Made by a program: the position numbers and the translations under genes. A DNA stretch of 63,392 nt from Spirochaetia bacterium (lineage in GTDB: Bacteria; Spirochaetota; Spirochaetia; CADAEX01). Location: assembly GCA_017642445.1 (NCBI GenBank), contig JAGCPA010000088.1, forward strand, positions 1-63,392, given 5' to 3'. The notes beneath the pieces were generated by a model. That model made no database searches and was not told the DNA's origin. It worked only from the letters and a program-made list of their open reading frames with translations. Position 1 is the stretch's first letter. Each line of letters starts with the position of its first letter. Below are positions 34,286 to 43,397 of the stretch, one piece after another.

Positions 34286-35593
34286 ATGGTTTTCACTGAT
34301 ATTATAGAAAAGAAAAAGAACGGCCTGAAGCTTAATCAGGAAGAGCTCAATTTTTTCATCGACGGCTATGTCAAGGGAATTATTCCCGACTACCAGGTGT
34401 CGGCTCTCCTTATGGCTATTGTCCTTAAGGGGATGGACGAGGAGGAGACTGTTGCCCTGACCTCTGCAATGATTGACTCGGGGCCGCGGATGGATCTTTC
34501 CGGTATCAAGGGCTTCAAGGTGGACAAGCATTCCACCGGCGGCGTAGGGGATGACACCACACTGCTGGTTGCCCCTCTGGTTGCGGCCTGCGGATGCAAG
34601 GTGGCCAAGATGTCGGGCCGGGGTCTGGGCTTTACAGGCGGCACCCTGGACAAGCTTGAGTCTATTCCGGGCTTCAATGTTTTCTTCGATAATGAAACTT
34701 TTATAAAGAATGTCTCCAAGGTGGGGCTTTCCATAATAGGCCAGACCCAGGACCTGGTTCCGGCCGACAAGAAGCTCTATGCCCTGCGTGATGTGACCGG
34801 TACTGTGCAGAGCCTGCCCCTCATTGCCTCCAGCATAATGAGCAAGAAGATTGCCATGGGAACCGATGCTGTTGTCCTGGATGTCAAGACAGGAAACGGA
34901 GCCCTTCTTCCAGCCTTAAAGGATTCTATAAAATTGGCCGATATAATGGTAAGAATCGGTAATGCAAAAGGGCTTAAGACTGCAGCTGTGGTGACAGACA
35001 TGAACCAGCCTTTGGGCAACTGCATCGGAAATGCCCTGTCGGTGGAAGAGGCTATCCATGTTCTCAAGGATAACATCGAGTGCGACATCAAGACAGTATC
35101 CCTGACATTGGCTTCCAAGATGCTTATTCTGGGCGGAATCTGCGAGTCGGACAGCGAGGCCATGATGATGCTGGAGGAGAAGATTGCCTCTGGCCAGGCA
35201 CTGGTAAAGCTGGCCCAGATGATCAAGAACCAGGGTGGCGATCCCAATGTGGTGGACGACACCTCTATTCTGCCCCATGCAAAGGAGCAGATTTCTGTAT
35301 GCGCCGATTCCTCTGGATACGTGTCAGAGATAATCACCCACGAGGTGGGCTCTGCCGCATCCCTTTTAGGGGCAGGCCGTATGACCAAGGAGGATGTGAT
35401 TGATCCTGCTGTGGGCATAGTCATTAAGAAACGGCTTGGCGATTATGTGAAGAAGGGCGAGGAGCTTGCCATCTTCCATGTGAACGATAAAAAGAATTTT
35501 GAGGAAGCGGTGGCCAGATTCAAGAAAGCTTATACAATCTCCAAGGTTCAGCCAGACGAGCTTCCCCTTATCTATACTGTGATTGAGGAATAG
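34286..35593 (+). CDS. Pyrimidine-nucleoside (thymidine) phosphorylase
   Basis: A 435-residue enzyme of the thymidine/pyrimidine phosphorylase family. The phosphate- and potassium-binding KHSTGGVGD lies near residue 80, and the family signature SGRGLGFTGGTLDKLES follows. It splits uridine or thymidine with phosphate, giving free base and (deoxy)ribose-1-phosphate in salvage. Length is normal. No ribosome site is visible; TAAAAT ends six bases before the ATG with TTGTTT seventeen bases up, so the mRNA may be leaderless. Whether it is deoA-like or pdp-like cannot be told. Confidence 0.93.
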   Translation: MVFTDIIEKKKNGLKLNQEELNFFIDGYVKGIIPDYQVSALLMAIVLKGMDEEETVALTSAMIDSGPRMDLSGIKGFKVDKHSTGGVGDDTTLLVAPLVAACGCKVAKMSGRGLGFTGGTLDKLESIPGFNVFFDNETFIKNVSKVGLSIIGQTQDLVPADKKLYALRDVTGTVQSLPLIASSIMSKKIAMGTDAVVLDVKTGNGALLPALKDSIKLADIMVRIGNAKGLKTAAVVTDMNQPLGNCIGNALSVEEAIHVLKDNIECDIKTVSLTLASKMLILGGICESDSEAMMMLEEKIASGQALVKLAQMIKNQGGDPNVVDDTSILPHAKEQISVCADSSGYVSEIITHEVGSAASLLGAGRMTKEDVIDPAVGIVIKKRLGDYVKKGEELAIFHVNDKKNFEEAVARFKKAYTISKVQPDELPLIYTVIEE

Positions 35594-35600
35594 ATTACCT

Positions 35601-37526
35601 TTGAGGAAGCTGGTTTCCATCATCTTACTTCTCATATTAATTCTCCCTTCTCTCTGTATTGCAGAGGAGACTTATGATACCAGCGACGAGATAATGCTTA
35701 TTGATGTCCCCGTCTATATCGGGGAAGAGGCCTTTATAAAGAAGGCTCAGGAGAGGGCGGCGGCAGCAGGGCGTTCCCAGCCTTTAGGCCTTGTCCTTTC
35801 TGGCGGTGCAGCCCGCGCTATGGCCCATCTGGGTGTCCTAAAGAAGCTGGAGGAGGAGGGGATTGTCCCCGACTTCATGGTTACCAACTCCATGGGCTCT
35901 ATCATTGCACTCCTCTACAGCGCCGGAATCTCCTGCGACGACATCTACGATGTGATGACCGAGTTCACCCTGGGGGAGTTCTTCAAACCCCAGCTGCCAG
36001 TCAAGGGCGGTGTCCTTGATACATCCCGCTTTGTCTCTGTAATCCACGGAATTCTGGGGGACAGGCGCATAGAGGATCTGGATATTCCTGTGGCTGTCAT
36101 CTGCGAAGACCTGATCACCCGCCGCCAGATTATATTCGAGGCCGGCGACATGTATGACATAATCGAGGGAAGCATTGTAATCCCTGTGGACTTTGCCCCG
36201 AAAGAATATATGGGCTATCTGCTGATGGACGGCGGCTGCACCAATATTGTGCCGGTGGACCACGCATACCGGTATACTGATAAAGTGGCAGTCTCCTCGA
36301 CATTGTACACATTCAAGCAGAACCTGCGGAACTTTGTGACTGTAGTGAACCGTATGCAGGATGTGAGCAAGACCAGAAAGGGAGTGGAGGAGATAAAGAA
36401 GCACGAGAACCTGGTATGGCTCCGTAACCCTGTGGAGAAGTATTCATTCATGGGCTTTGACAAGAGCGATGAGATTATCCAGCTGGGTTATGAGTGTGCA
36501 GAAGAGCACATGGGTGAGCTCAAGAGTCTGGCAGAGCTTTCGGACAAGACCGAGGCAGAGCAGGCATCATTCCTTGCCAAGCGGGAAAAGAACAGGGAGA
36601 AGATTGACGATTTCTGCAGGCGCTACCGGAAGACAGAGATGATTCCCCTGCGGGAGCTTACACCTCTCTTTACAATCGGTATATCTATGCTGGGAGAGAT
36701 TCCGAATGACTATTATCTGAATAACTACAATTACCTTTATCTAGGAGAAGAGCTGGGCTATAAGACCATGCGGATAAACCTGCGTGAATACTGGTTCCCC
36801 GACAACTACGGCCTCGATTCTGCCCTTACTTTTGCCCTTGGTGATTTCTTCAAGTCAAAGACCAGAGGACTGGTGGATTTCAAGGATAACGAGCTCCATA
36901 AATTCTATTACTATTCAAACAACGAGATTATATATTTCTCCGGCGATAGGTTTGGCATTGACCCATTCTGCACCTTCGAGGGAACTCTGGACAGGGATAT
37001 GGATGAGATTGATTCCTTCCACCGTGCCGGTCTCAAGGGATATATAGGCCGGGATAAGTTCATAAAGTTCTCTGCTTTCGGCTTCAAGGAGAACCAGGAC
37101 ACCGACGGCTGGGGAGGTTCTGTAAACTTTGACCACAAGCTGGTTTGGCTCTTGCATCTGCAGGAGAAGGCGACCTACAGAATGCCTCTTCCAGGCAACG
37201 ACACCATCTGTCTGTACAAGAACGACGGCGTCCGGGGAAAGACTATCAAGGGCGACTTTGACCAGATTCTTATGGCCCAGACCACCTTATACCTTAAGCC
37301 TGACTTCACCCCAAGCCTTGCCGAGGCCTTTATATTCAGCGATGTGCGCCTGGGTGTGTTCGGCGACTTCTACTACTTTGACGAACCTATCTTCACCGCA
37401 GGTCTCTCTTTTGACTTCAACATCGTCTTCATCGGCGTGATGCCGGTCAAGTTCCTGTGCTATGGCGGCTGGGACTTTGACCAGAAGAAGATATTCACCA
37501 AATTTGCCATAGGTACGGAGTTCTGA
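35601..37526 (+). CDS. Patatin-like phospholipase with C-terminal beta-barrel-like region
   Basis: About 641 residues from the TTG at 35601; a TTG at 35583 would overlap the previous stop. Signal peptide LVSIILLLILILPSLCIA. The patatin domain has LVLSGGAARAMAHLGVL (oxyanion loop) and MDGGCTNIVPV (catalytic Asp). The nucleophile elbow reads TNSMGS rather than the usual GTSxG, so Ser is kept but the first Gly is not. The last 280 residues alternate aromatic and polar strands and end in TEF, like an outer-membrane barrel. Related RssA-type proteins carry a similar tail. It may cleave or remodel envelope lipids. Confidence 0.78.
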   Translation: MRKLVSIILLLILILPSLCIAEETYDTSDEIMLIDVPVYIGEEAFIKKAQERAAAAGRSQPLGLVLSGGAARAMAHLGVLKKLEEEGIVPDFMVTNSMGSIIALLYSAGISCDDIYDVMTEFTLGEFFKPQLPVKGGVLDTSRFVSVIHGILGDRRIEDLDIPVAVICEDLITRRQIIFEAGDMYDIIEGSIVIPVDFAPKEYMGYLLMDGGCTNIVPVDHAYRYTDKVAVSSTLYTFKQNLRNFVTVVNRMQDVSKTRKGVEEIKKHENLVWLRNPVEKYSFMGFDKSDEIIQLGYECAEEHMGELKSLAELSDKTEAEQASFLAKREKNREKIDDFCRRYRKTEMIPLRELTPLFTIGISMLGEIPNDYYLNNYNYLYLGEELGYKTMRINLREYWFPDNYGLDSALTFALGDFFKSKTRGLVDFKDNELHKFYYYSNNEIIYFSGDRFGIDPFCTFEGTLDRDMDEIDSFHRAGLKGYIGRDKFIKFSAFGFKENQDTDGWGGSVNFDHKLVWLLHLQEKATYRMPLPGNDTICLYKNDGVRGKTIKGDFDQILMAQTTLYLKPDFTPSLAEAFIFSDVRLGVFGDFYYFDEPIFTAGLSFDFNIVFIGVMPVKFLCYGGWDFDQKKIFTKFAIGTEF

Positions 37527-38369
37527 TTGAGGAGATTTTTTGCTCTCTTTCTGCTGTTTGCCGTTATGCTTTGCACAGGCTGCGAGTCGCTGCCCCAGAT
37601 CTTTGACTGTCCTGCAGTGAAGCAGAAACAGGAGAAAAAGGCTGCAGAGGAGACAGCAGAGCCAGCAGAGTCAGTTCCGAAGGCAGAGCCCAAAGCTGTT
37701 TCCAATACTCCCCAGGAAACCAGTAAGAGCAGCAGCGCAACTCCAAGCCCAAGTCCCAGCTCCAGTACAAGCACTGCCACCAGCACCACTCCAAGCACAA
37801 TCACCCCGGTAAAAAGCCCAGGCAGCACCCAGAGTATCAGCCAGAAGCAGAAGCAGCTGGTGGAGGCAGCAAACTGGGCAAAGGGAAGAAACTATCTGAC
37901 AGTCAACGGCACAAGGTTCAAGATGGACTGCTCCGGAGTGGTCAGAGCCATATACTATAAAGCCGGGATAGACCTGGCCAAGGATTTCAATAAATACGGG
38001 GGCGGTGGCACACAGCGGATTCACGAGACTCTGTGTGCCAAGGGACTTATATACAGGCCTACTGTTCCGGTACCTGGCGATATCCTGTTCTGGGACAACA
38101 CCTACGATGCCAACCATAACGGCCGTTCCGACGACATGCTGAGCCATATCGGCATGGTTGTCTCATCCGATAAGAAGTCCGGAAATGTGGTCTATGTCCA
38201 TCATCACGAGAAGAAGGGGATAGTCTTTGAGAAGATGAACCTGCTTCATCCCAACGACCCGAACTACAACGCTATAATGCGCTCCCAGAGGGCCCGTAAG
38301 CTGCCTGGGAACAAATATCTGACCTCCCATCTGTATAAGGATGCAGGCAAGGGATATCTCTTAAGGTAG
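37527..38369 (+). CDS. NlpC/P60-family (C40) peptidase lipoprotein
   Basis: A 280-residue protein that starts at TTG directly after the previous stop. Lipoprotein signal LFAVMLCTGC (Cys19). Residues 40-105 are a low-complexity Ser/Thr/Pro/Glu spacer. The C-terminal domain has MDCSGVVRAIYYKAG with catalytic Cys135, and LSHIGMVVSSD with the catalytic His. The domain cuts peptide bonds in peptidoglycan stems, between gamma-D-Glu and the diamino acid in related enzymes. The long flexible spacer would let it reach the wall from the outer membrane. It follows the patatin-like gene without a gap. Confidence 0.85.
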   Translation: MRRFFALFLLFAVMLCTGCESLPQIFDCPAVKQKQEKKAAEETAEPAESVPKAEPKAVSNTPQETSKSSSATPSPSPSSSTSTATSTTPSTITPVKSPGSTQSISQKQKQLVEAANWAKGRNYLTVNGTRFKMDCSGVVRAIYYKAGIDLAKDFNKYGGGGTQRIHETLCAKGLIYRPTVPVPGDILFWDNTYDANHNGRSDDMLSHIGMVVSSDKKSGNVVYVHHHEKKGIVFEKMNLLHPNDPNYNAIMRSQRARKLPGNKYLTSHLYKDAGKGYLLR

Positions 38370-38376
38370 GAAAGCC

Positions 38377-39579
38377 ATGAACCTTGTAGTGGATCTTCAT
38401 TCCCATTCACCTTATGCCGGTGCCTCAGGAAAATCAGACTTCAAGCGTCTTTCCTATGTGATGGGAATCAAAGGAATAAATATCTACGGCAGCGGCGACA
38501 TCCTGCTCAAGAAGTGGGAGGATGAGCTTTGCGCCGAGTTCCCGTTTGACAGGCAGAAATCGATGTGGGTCATAAAAGAGGGTCAGTATCTGATGCCTCA
38601 GACCGAGATTATTGTCACATTGCCTTATGCCCAGAATCCAGCCAAGCGGAAGCTGTTTCATGTTGTGATACTCTTCGGCGATATGGAGAGTGTCTATACA
38701 GTCCGCACCATGATGGAGAAGAAGGGCTCCAAGCTGGGAATCGGCCGCCCCTTTGTAAAGTTTGAAAGCTATCCGGAGATGCAGGATTTTTTTATAGAGA
38801 TGAAGAGAAAGGCCAGGGTTGCCATAGTTCCGGCCCATGTTGTGACCCCGGAGGGAATCCTGGGCGGTAAGAATCCGGTTGACTCTGTGACCGAGATATG
38901 GGGAGAAGCCTCTTCCTGCATCGATGCCCTTGAGACAGGCTTAAGCGCCGACCCGGAGATGCTGGCTGCAGTGGCCGGCGGCCTGGATGTTCCTTTGATT
39001 TCATCAAGCGATGCCCACTCAGCTGCCTTCAACCGGCTGGGCCGGGAGTTTACCCTTCTGGATATGCAGGAGGAGTCTGCTTCCGGTGTCCTGGCTGCAC
39101 TGGCTGCCAAGGCTGTGCTTAAGACTGCGGAGTTCCCTCCCTTCGAGGGGCGCTACTACCTGACAGGACACCGCCTTGACAGACCGGGCCATAATGGGCA
39201 GGAGGTCTGGTATCTGGATAATCCGCCGGCGGTCTGCCCCCTGTGCGGCAAGCCCTTTGTGGAAGGGGTTAGGCAGCGGATTAAGCGTATCTCCAGCGGG
39301 CTTGCCGTACGGAAGCAGGCGTTTGTCTACCAGATGCCGCTTATCGAGATTATTGCCGCAAGCTTAGGCTGCGGCGCCGGCTCCAAGAAGGCATCTGACC
39401 TTTATATAAAGATTGCGGGCCAGGCCGGGAACGAGAGCAGCCTCTGGTTCCAGGATGCAGATGTGGCTCTGCAGGGTGTTCCCGATGCAGTTATAGAGGG
39501 AATCAGGGCTGTCAAGGAGAACAGATTTAAGATAAAATATGGATTTGACGGGCAGTACGGCCAGATATTGCTGGCTTGA
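38377..39579 (+). CDS. Endonuclease Q-like PHP-domain protein
   Basis: A 400-residue protein whose N terminus DLHSHSPYAGASGK, PAHVVTP and SSSDAHSAAF give the metal-binding histidines and aspartates of the PHP superfamily. The segment CPLCGKPFVEGV is a zinc-ribbon half typical of endonuclease Q, which cuts DNA 5' to deaminated bases (hypoxanthine, uracil) and abasic sites. EndoQ is known from Thermococcales and a few bacteria. The match rests on motif order and length. It lies in a row of cell-wall and repair genes, 32 bases before murA. Confidence 0.75.
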   Translation: MNLVVDLHSHSPYAGASGKSDFKRLSYVMGIKGINIYGSGDILLKKWEDELCAEFPFDRQKSMWVIKEGQYLMPQTEIIVTLPYAQNPAKRKLFHVVILFGDMESVYTVRTMMEKKGSKLGIGRPFVKFESYPEMQDFFIEMKRKARVAIVPAHVVTPEGILGGKNPVDSVTEIWGEASSCIDALETGLSADPEMLAAVAGGLDVPLISSSDAHSAAFNRLGREFTLLDMQEESASGVLAALAAKAVLKTAEFPPFEGRYYLTGHRLDRPGHNGQEVWYLDNPPAVCPLCGKPFVEGVRQRIKRISSGLAVRKQAFVYQMPLIEIIAASLGCGAGSKKASDLYIKIAGQAGNESSLWFQDADVALQGVPDAVIEGIRAVKENRFKIKYGFDGQYGQILLA

Positions 39580-39610
39580 CAGCCTGTTTTTACCATTGTA
39601 AGGTGGAAAT

Positions 39611-40891
39611 ATGGATAAATATGTTATCGAGGGTTCTTATCCGCTGAAAGGCAAGATCAAGGCCAGTGGAAACAAGAATGCGGCTCTTCCATGCCTTGCC
39701 GCGGCGCTTCTTACCGACGAGGAAGTCATCTTAGAGAACATTCCCGAGATTGAGGATGTATCTGTAATGGTGAGGATTCTCAAGCAGCTGGGCTCCAAGG
39801 TGACCTGGCTGGGCACAAACAAGTATTCCATAAAGACAACTGATATAAAGAAAGCCGAGATTCCGGCTGCCGAGGCCAAGGCTGTAAGAGCCTCCATCCT
39901 TTTTGCAGGGCCTCTTCTGGCCAGAACCGGCAGCGTTACATTCCCACCTCCGGGCGGCGATGTAATAGGCCACAGAAGGCTTGATACCCACTTCCTGGCA
40001 TTCACCGAGCTGGGTGCCCGGGTCTCTGCCGACGGTGTATACAAAGTTACTGCCAACAAGCTGGTGGGTGTGGATCTGTTCCTGGACGAGGCATCTGTAA
40101 CTGCTACCGAGAACGCTATTATGACTGCGGTTCTGGCCGAGGGAAATACTGTTATCCAGAATGCGGCATCCGAGCCCCATGTGCAGGATCTGTGCAGCAT
40201 GCTGGTATCCATGGGTGCTAAAATCGATGGAATCGGCTCCAACATCCTGCGGATAAAAGGGGTCTCCAAGCTCCACGGCACACAGTTCCGGATAGGCTCT
40301 GACTTCATGGAGGTCGGCTCCTACATAGGTCTTGCGGCTGTAACCCACAGCAAGCTGGAGATAATCGATGCAGAGCCCAAGAACCTGCGTATGGCGAAAA
40401 TTGCATTCGGCAAACTTGGAATTAGCTGGGAGACCAGCGGCAACTCAATCCTTATCCGGCCACGGCAGGAGCTGCGGGTAAAGCCTGATATGGGAGACCA
40501 GATCCCATCCATAGACGACGCTCCATGGCCAGGATTCCCGCCTGACCTGACCAGTATTGTCACTGTAGTGGCAACCCAGGTGAACGGCACAGTCCTGATT
40601 CACGAGAAGATGTTCGAATCCAGGATGTTCTTTGTCGATAAGCTTATAGAGATGGGGGCAAAGATTGTTCTCTGCGACCCTCACCGGGCTGTGGTGAGCG
40701 GTCCTGCTTCCCTGAAGGGCTCCAACATGGTTTCTCCTGATGTCCGGGCTGGTATGGCTATGGTTATTGCAGCTCTGTGCGCAGAGGGCAAGAGCACTAT
40801 AAGCAACATCTACCAGATAGAGCGGGGCTACGAGAACCTGGCTGCAAAGCTTAAGAGTCTGGGTGCCAAAATAGAGCGGATCTCCGACTGA
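39611..40891 (+). CDS. murA: UDP-N-acetylglucosamine 1-carboxyvinyltransferase
   Basis: A 426-residue EPT-family enzyme that adds enolpyruvate to UDP-GlcNAc, the first committed step of peptidoglycan synthesis. SGNKNAALPCLAAALL near the start is the substrate-binding segment. The active-site loop reads PPGGDVIGHRRLD: the usual catalytic Cys is Asp117. That change is known to keep activity and confer fosfomycin resistance in Mycobacterium and Borrelia. AAGGTGGAA precedes the ATG. The gene ends one base before the convergent helicase gene. Confidence 0.96.
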   Translation: MDKYVIEGSYPLKGKIKASGNKNAALPCLAAALLTDEEVILENIPEIEDVSVMVRILKQLGSKVTWLGTNKYSIKTTDIKKAEIPAAEAKAVRASILFAGPLLARTGSVTFPPPGGDVIGHRRLDTHFLAFTELGARVSADGVYKVTANKLVGVDLFLDEASVTATENAIMTAVLAEGNTVIQNAASEPHVQDLCSMLVSMGAKIDGIGSNILRIKGVSKLHGTQFRIGSDFMEVGSYIGLAAVTHSKLEIIDAEPKNLRMAKIAFGKLGISWETSGNSILIRPRQELRVKPDMGDQIPSIDDAPWPGFPPDLTSIVTVVATQVNGTVLIHEKMFESRMFFVDKLIEMGAKIVLCDPHRAVVSGPASLKGSNMVSPDVRAGMAMVIAALCAEGKSTISNIYQIERGYENLAAKLKSLGAKIERISD

Positions 40892-42559
40892 TCAGCGGCT
40901 CTCTATAAGATATCTGTAACCCTGTTCTGTAAGAAACTTCTGTCTGTTTGCAGAGAATTCCTCCTCCACAGTGAACCTTGATGTAAGGGTGTAGAATGTG
41001 GAGTTCCTGTCCTTCGGCCGCAGTATCCGGCCTAACCGCTGCGCCTCCTCCTGCCTTGAGCCGAAGCTTCCCGATATCTGTATTGCCATGGATGCATCCG
41101 GCAGGTCTATGGCAAAGTTTGCCACCTTGGATACAATTATGACCCTCTCCTCACCGCGGCGGAACCTGTTGTAGATCTCCTCCCTGTTCTTGTTCGGGGT
41201 CTGTCCTGTGATTATAGGGACATCCAGCAGCTTCTTGACCTCTTTGAGCTGGGAGAGGTACTGCCCTATGATAAGGATAAAGTCGTCGGGATGGTTGTCT
41301 ATGAGCTCCTTGATGATCGGGAGCTTGCGTGGATTCTCCGAGGCAAGCCGGAATTTCTCCCTCTTTCCTGCGATAGAATATGGAACTTTAAGGTCCTCGG
41401 GCAGCTCAACCCGGATCTCGTGGCACGATGCATCGGCAATCCAACCTTTTGCCTGCAGGTCTTTCCATGGGCTGTCGTACTTTTTAGGGCCTACCAGAGA
41501 GAAAAGATCCTTTTCCCTTCCATCCTCACGGATAAGTGTGGCAGTAAGGCCGACCCGGCTTATAGCCTGGATCTCGGCAGTGATCCTGAACACAGGGGCA
41601 GGAAGCAGGTGGACCTCATCATAGATGATGAGTCCCCATTTGTTCTTCTTGAAAATCTCGAAGTGGGGGAAGTGCTCTTTTTTGTCAGGCCGCCATGTAA
41701 GTATCTGGTAGGTTGCCACAGTGATAGGCTTTATCTCCTTCTTCTCTCCGCTGTACTCTCCGATATCCTCCGGCTTCGCAAAGGACTTGTCCAGAAGCTC
41801 CTCCATCCACTGGTGCACGGCGGCGATGTTGGTGGTCAGGATCAAAGTCTGGGTCTGCATAAGCTCCATGATCTTCATGCCCACCATAGTCTTTCCTGAG
41901 CCGCAGGCCATGACCACAGTGCCGTAGCCGTTTCCCGGGGCACCCTTGCCGTAGAATGCGTTTGCAGCCTCTATCTGGTAATCTCTGATAACCAGCTTCT
42001 TGCCGCTGGAAGTGGTGTTCCTGAGTCTGAACTCCATCGGTGCGCCGGCTCTGAGCGGTATGTTGTCTTTGACAGGATAGCCCAGGTTGATAAGCTCCTG
42101 CTTCACAGTGCCCCGGTCCAAGGTTCTTACCAGGAATGCATTATCCTCTGGTGCAGGCATGAGCAGCTTCTCAAGCTTTTTCACTGCAAGGAGGGATTTG
42201 TACAGGATTATGTTCTCCACCTTGAGCATCAGGGTGTCCGGGTTGCCGGTCTCCACCAGCACCAGTTTGCCGAAAAGTGATCCGCTGTCCTCGATCTGGA
42301 ACAGGACATTCTCGGGTATATCAAACCGCGACCATTTCTTAAGCCGCTTTATCACCTGATCTGTGGGGATTCCTGCCGATGCGGCGTTCCAGAGGGAGAT
42401 GGGAGAAATTGAATAGGTGTGTATGTGCTCCGGCGATTTCTCAAGCTCTGCAAAGACAGAGATATCGTCCCGTGCCGACTCGAAATTAGGAGAGTGGACA
42501 TCCAGCAGTATTGTGCCGTCGCTCTGGACTATGATCGGTTTTTCTTCTGCCAAGGCCAT
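40892..42559 (-). CDS. XPB/ERCC3-type superfamily 2 DNA helicase
   Basis: A 555-residue helicase. After an N-terminal 220 residues, motif I is CGSGKT, motif II IYDEVH, and the XPB-specific RED motif is in LTATLIREDGRE. Motif VI is QRLGRILRPK. T. pallidum is known to carry such a RAD25/XPB homologue. In archaea and eukaryotes XPB unwinds DNA at repair sites and promoters; the bacterial role is poorly known. Promoter: TTGACA-17-TACAAT, with the -10 ending six bases before the ATG, so the transcript would be leaderless. Confidence 0.93.
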   Translation of the reverse strand: MALAEEKPIIVQSDGTILLDVHSPNFESARDDISVFAELEKSPEHIHTYSISPISLWNAASAGIPTDQVIKRLKKWSRFDIPENVLFQIEDSGSLFGKLVLVETGNPDTLMLKVENIILYKSLLAVKKLEKLLMPAPEDNAFLVRTLDRGTVKQELINLGYPVKDNIPLRAGAPMEFRLRNTTSSGKKLVIRDYQIEAANAFYGKGAPGNGYGTVVMACGSGKTMVGMKIMELMQTQTLILTTNIAAVHQWMEELLDKSFAKPEDIGEYSGEKKEIKPITVATYQILTWRPDKKEHFPHFEIFKKNKWGLIIYDEVHLLPAPVFRITAEIQAISRVGLTATLIREDGREKDLFSLVGPKKYDSPWKDLQAKGWIADASCHEIRVELPEDLKVPYSIAGKREKFRLASENPRKLPIIKELIDNHPDDFILIIGQYLSQLKEVKKLLDVPIITGQTPNKNREEIYNRFRRGEERVIIVSKVANFAIDLPDASMAIQISGSFGSRQEEAQRLGRILRPKDRNSTFYTLTSRFTVEEEFSANRQKFLTEQGYRYLIESR

Positions 42560-42565
42560 TCAAAA

Positions 42566-42594
42566 ATTGTAAGTTTAAAAAAACCATATGTCAA
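42566..42594 (-). promoter_or_regulatory. Promoter of the XPB helicase gene
   Basis: On the minus strand TTGACA (42594-42589), 17 bases, TACAAT (42571-42566), then six bases to the ATG at 42559. This is the clearest leaderless promoter in the window. Confidence 0.75.
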
Positions 42595-42611
42595 CTGGTA
42601 AAGCAATATGT

Positions 42612-42617
42612 TATAGT
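42612..42617 (+). promoter_or_regulatory. Likely -10 of the pseudouridine synthase gene
   Basis: TATAGT ends six bases before the ATG at 42624; no ribosome site. The best -35 is weak. Confidence 0.5.
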
Positions 42618-42623
42618 AAAAGT

Positions 42624-43397
42624 ATGGGAAAGAACAATGAACAGGTGAGGCTTGACCGGCTTCTGGCAAACAGCGGATATGGTTCCCGGAGCGATGTGAG
42701 ATCTCTGGTGAGATCGAGGCTTGTGACTGTGAACGGAGTGCCGGTTGAGCGTTTTGATATCCACATAAACATAGCTGAAGATAAAGTTGTTGTCGACGGC
42801 CGGCCTCTTAAAGTTTCTGTCCATGTGTACTACATGATGAACAAGCCATCGGGCTATGTCTGCTCATCCAAAGGAGGGGCTCACCCTACAGTATTTGACC
42901 TTATGGAGGATGCTGACAGGGGGAAGAGGCTGGGCGGCGAGCTGGGCATTGTAGGGCGCCTTGATCTGGACACCGAGGGGCTTCTGATACTTACCACAGA
43001 CGGCAATCTGAACCACAGGCTGACATCCCCTAAGCATCATGTTCCAAGGACCTATTTTGTGCAGCTTGAGAACGCACTCTCTGAGGCTGAGCAGAAACAG
43101 TATTCCGAGGCTGTGGCGGCAGGGGTGGAGATGCCGCCCGAAGATCACGAGCCAGGAGCAGTATGCCGGGGCGGAGAACTTGAGTGGGAGGGGAAAGATA
43201 CCTGCCGCCTTACCATATACGAAGGGCTTTATCATGAGGTCAAGCGGATATTCGCAGCACTCGGCAACAGGGTCATTTTCCTTAAACGGATCAGGATGAA
43301 TCGTCTGACATTGGATCCTGCTCTTGCACCGGGAGAATACAGGGAGCTTTCGGAGCAGGAACTTTCGGCTCTAACCTTGACAAACGCTATTCTATGA
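42624..43397 (+). CDS. RsuA/RluB-family pseudouridine synthase
   Basis: About 257 residues from the ATG at 42624. An N-terminal S4 RNA-binding domain (RLDRLLANSGYGSRSD) is followed by the catalytic domain with GIVGRLDLDTEGLLILTTDG, whose second Asp is the nucleophile. It isomerises uridine in 16S or 23S rRNA (family knowledge; the target base cannot be read). TATAGT ends six bases before the ATG and no ribosome site is present, suggesting a leaderless message. It overlaps the LolA-like gene by four bases. Confidence 0.88.
   Translation: MGKNNEQVRLDRLLANSGYGSRSDVRSLVRSRLVTVNGVPVERFDIHINIAEDKVVVDGRPLKVSVHVYYMMNKPSGYVCSSKGGAHPTVFDLMEDADRGKRLGGELGIVGRLDLDTEGLLILTTDGNLNHRLTSPKHHVPRTYFVQLENALSEAEQKQYSEAVAAGVEMPPEDHEPGAVCRGGELEWEGKDTCRLTIYEGLYHEVKRIFAALGNRVIFLKRIRMNRLTLDPALAPGEYRELSEQELSALTLTNAIL

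Noticed and set aside
37720-37800. Ser/Thr/Pro low-complexity coding stretch as a DNA satellite or CRISPR-like repeat
   Set aside because: It is a degenerate codon mix encoding the flexible spacer of a lipoprotein; there are no regular units or spacers.
38260-38275. GACCCGAACTACAACG in the C40 peptidase gene as a further repeat
   Set aside because: It shares only GACCCGA and lacks the TAA end; normal coding sequence.
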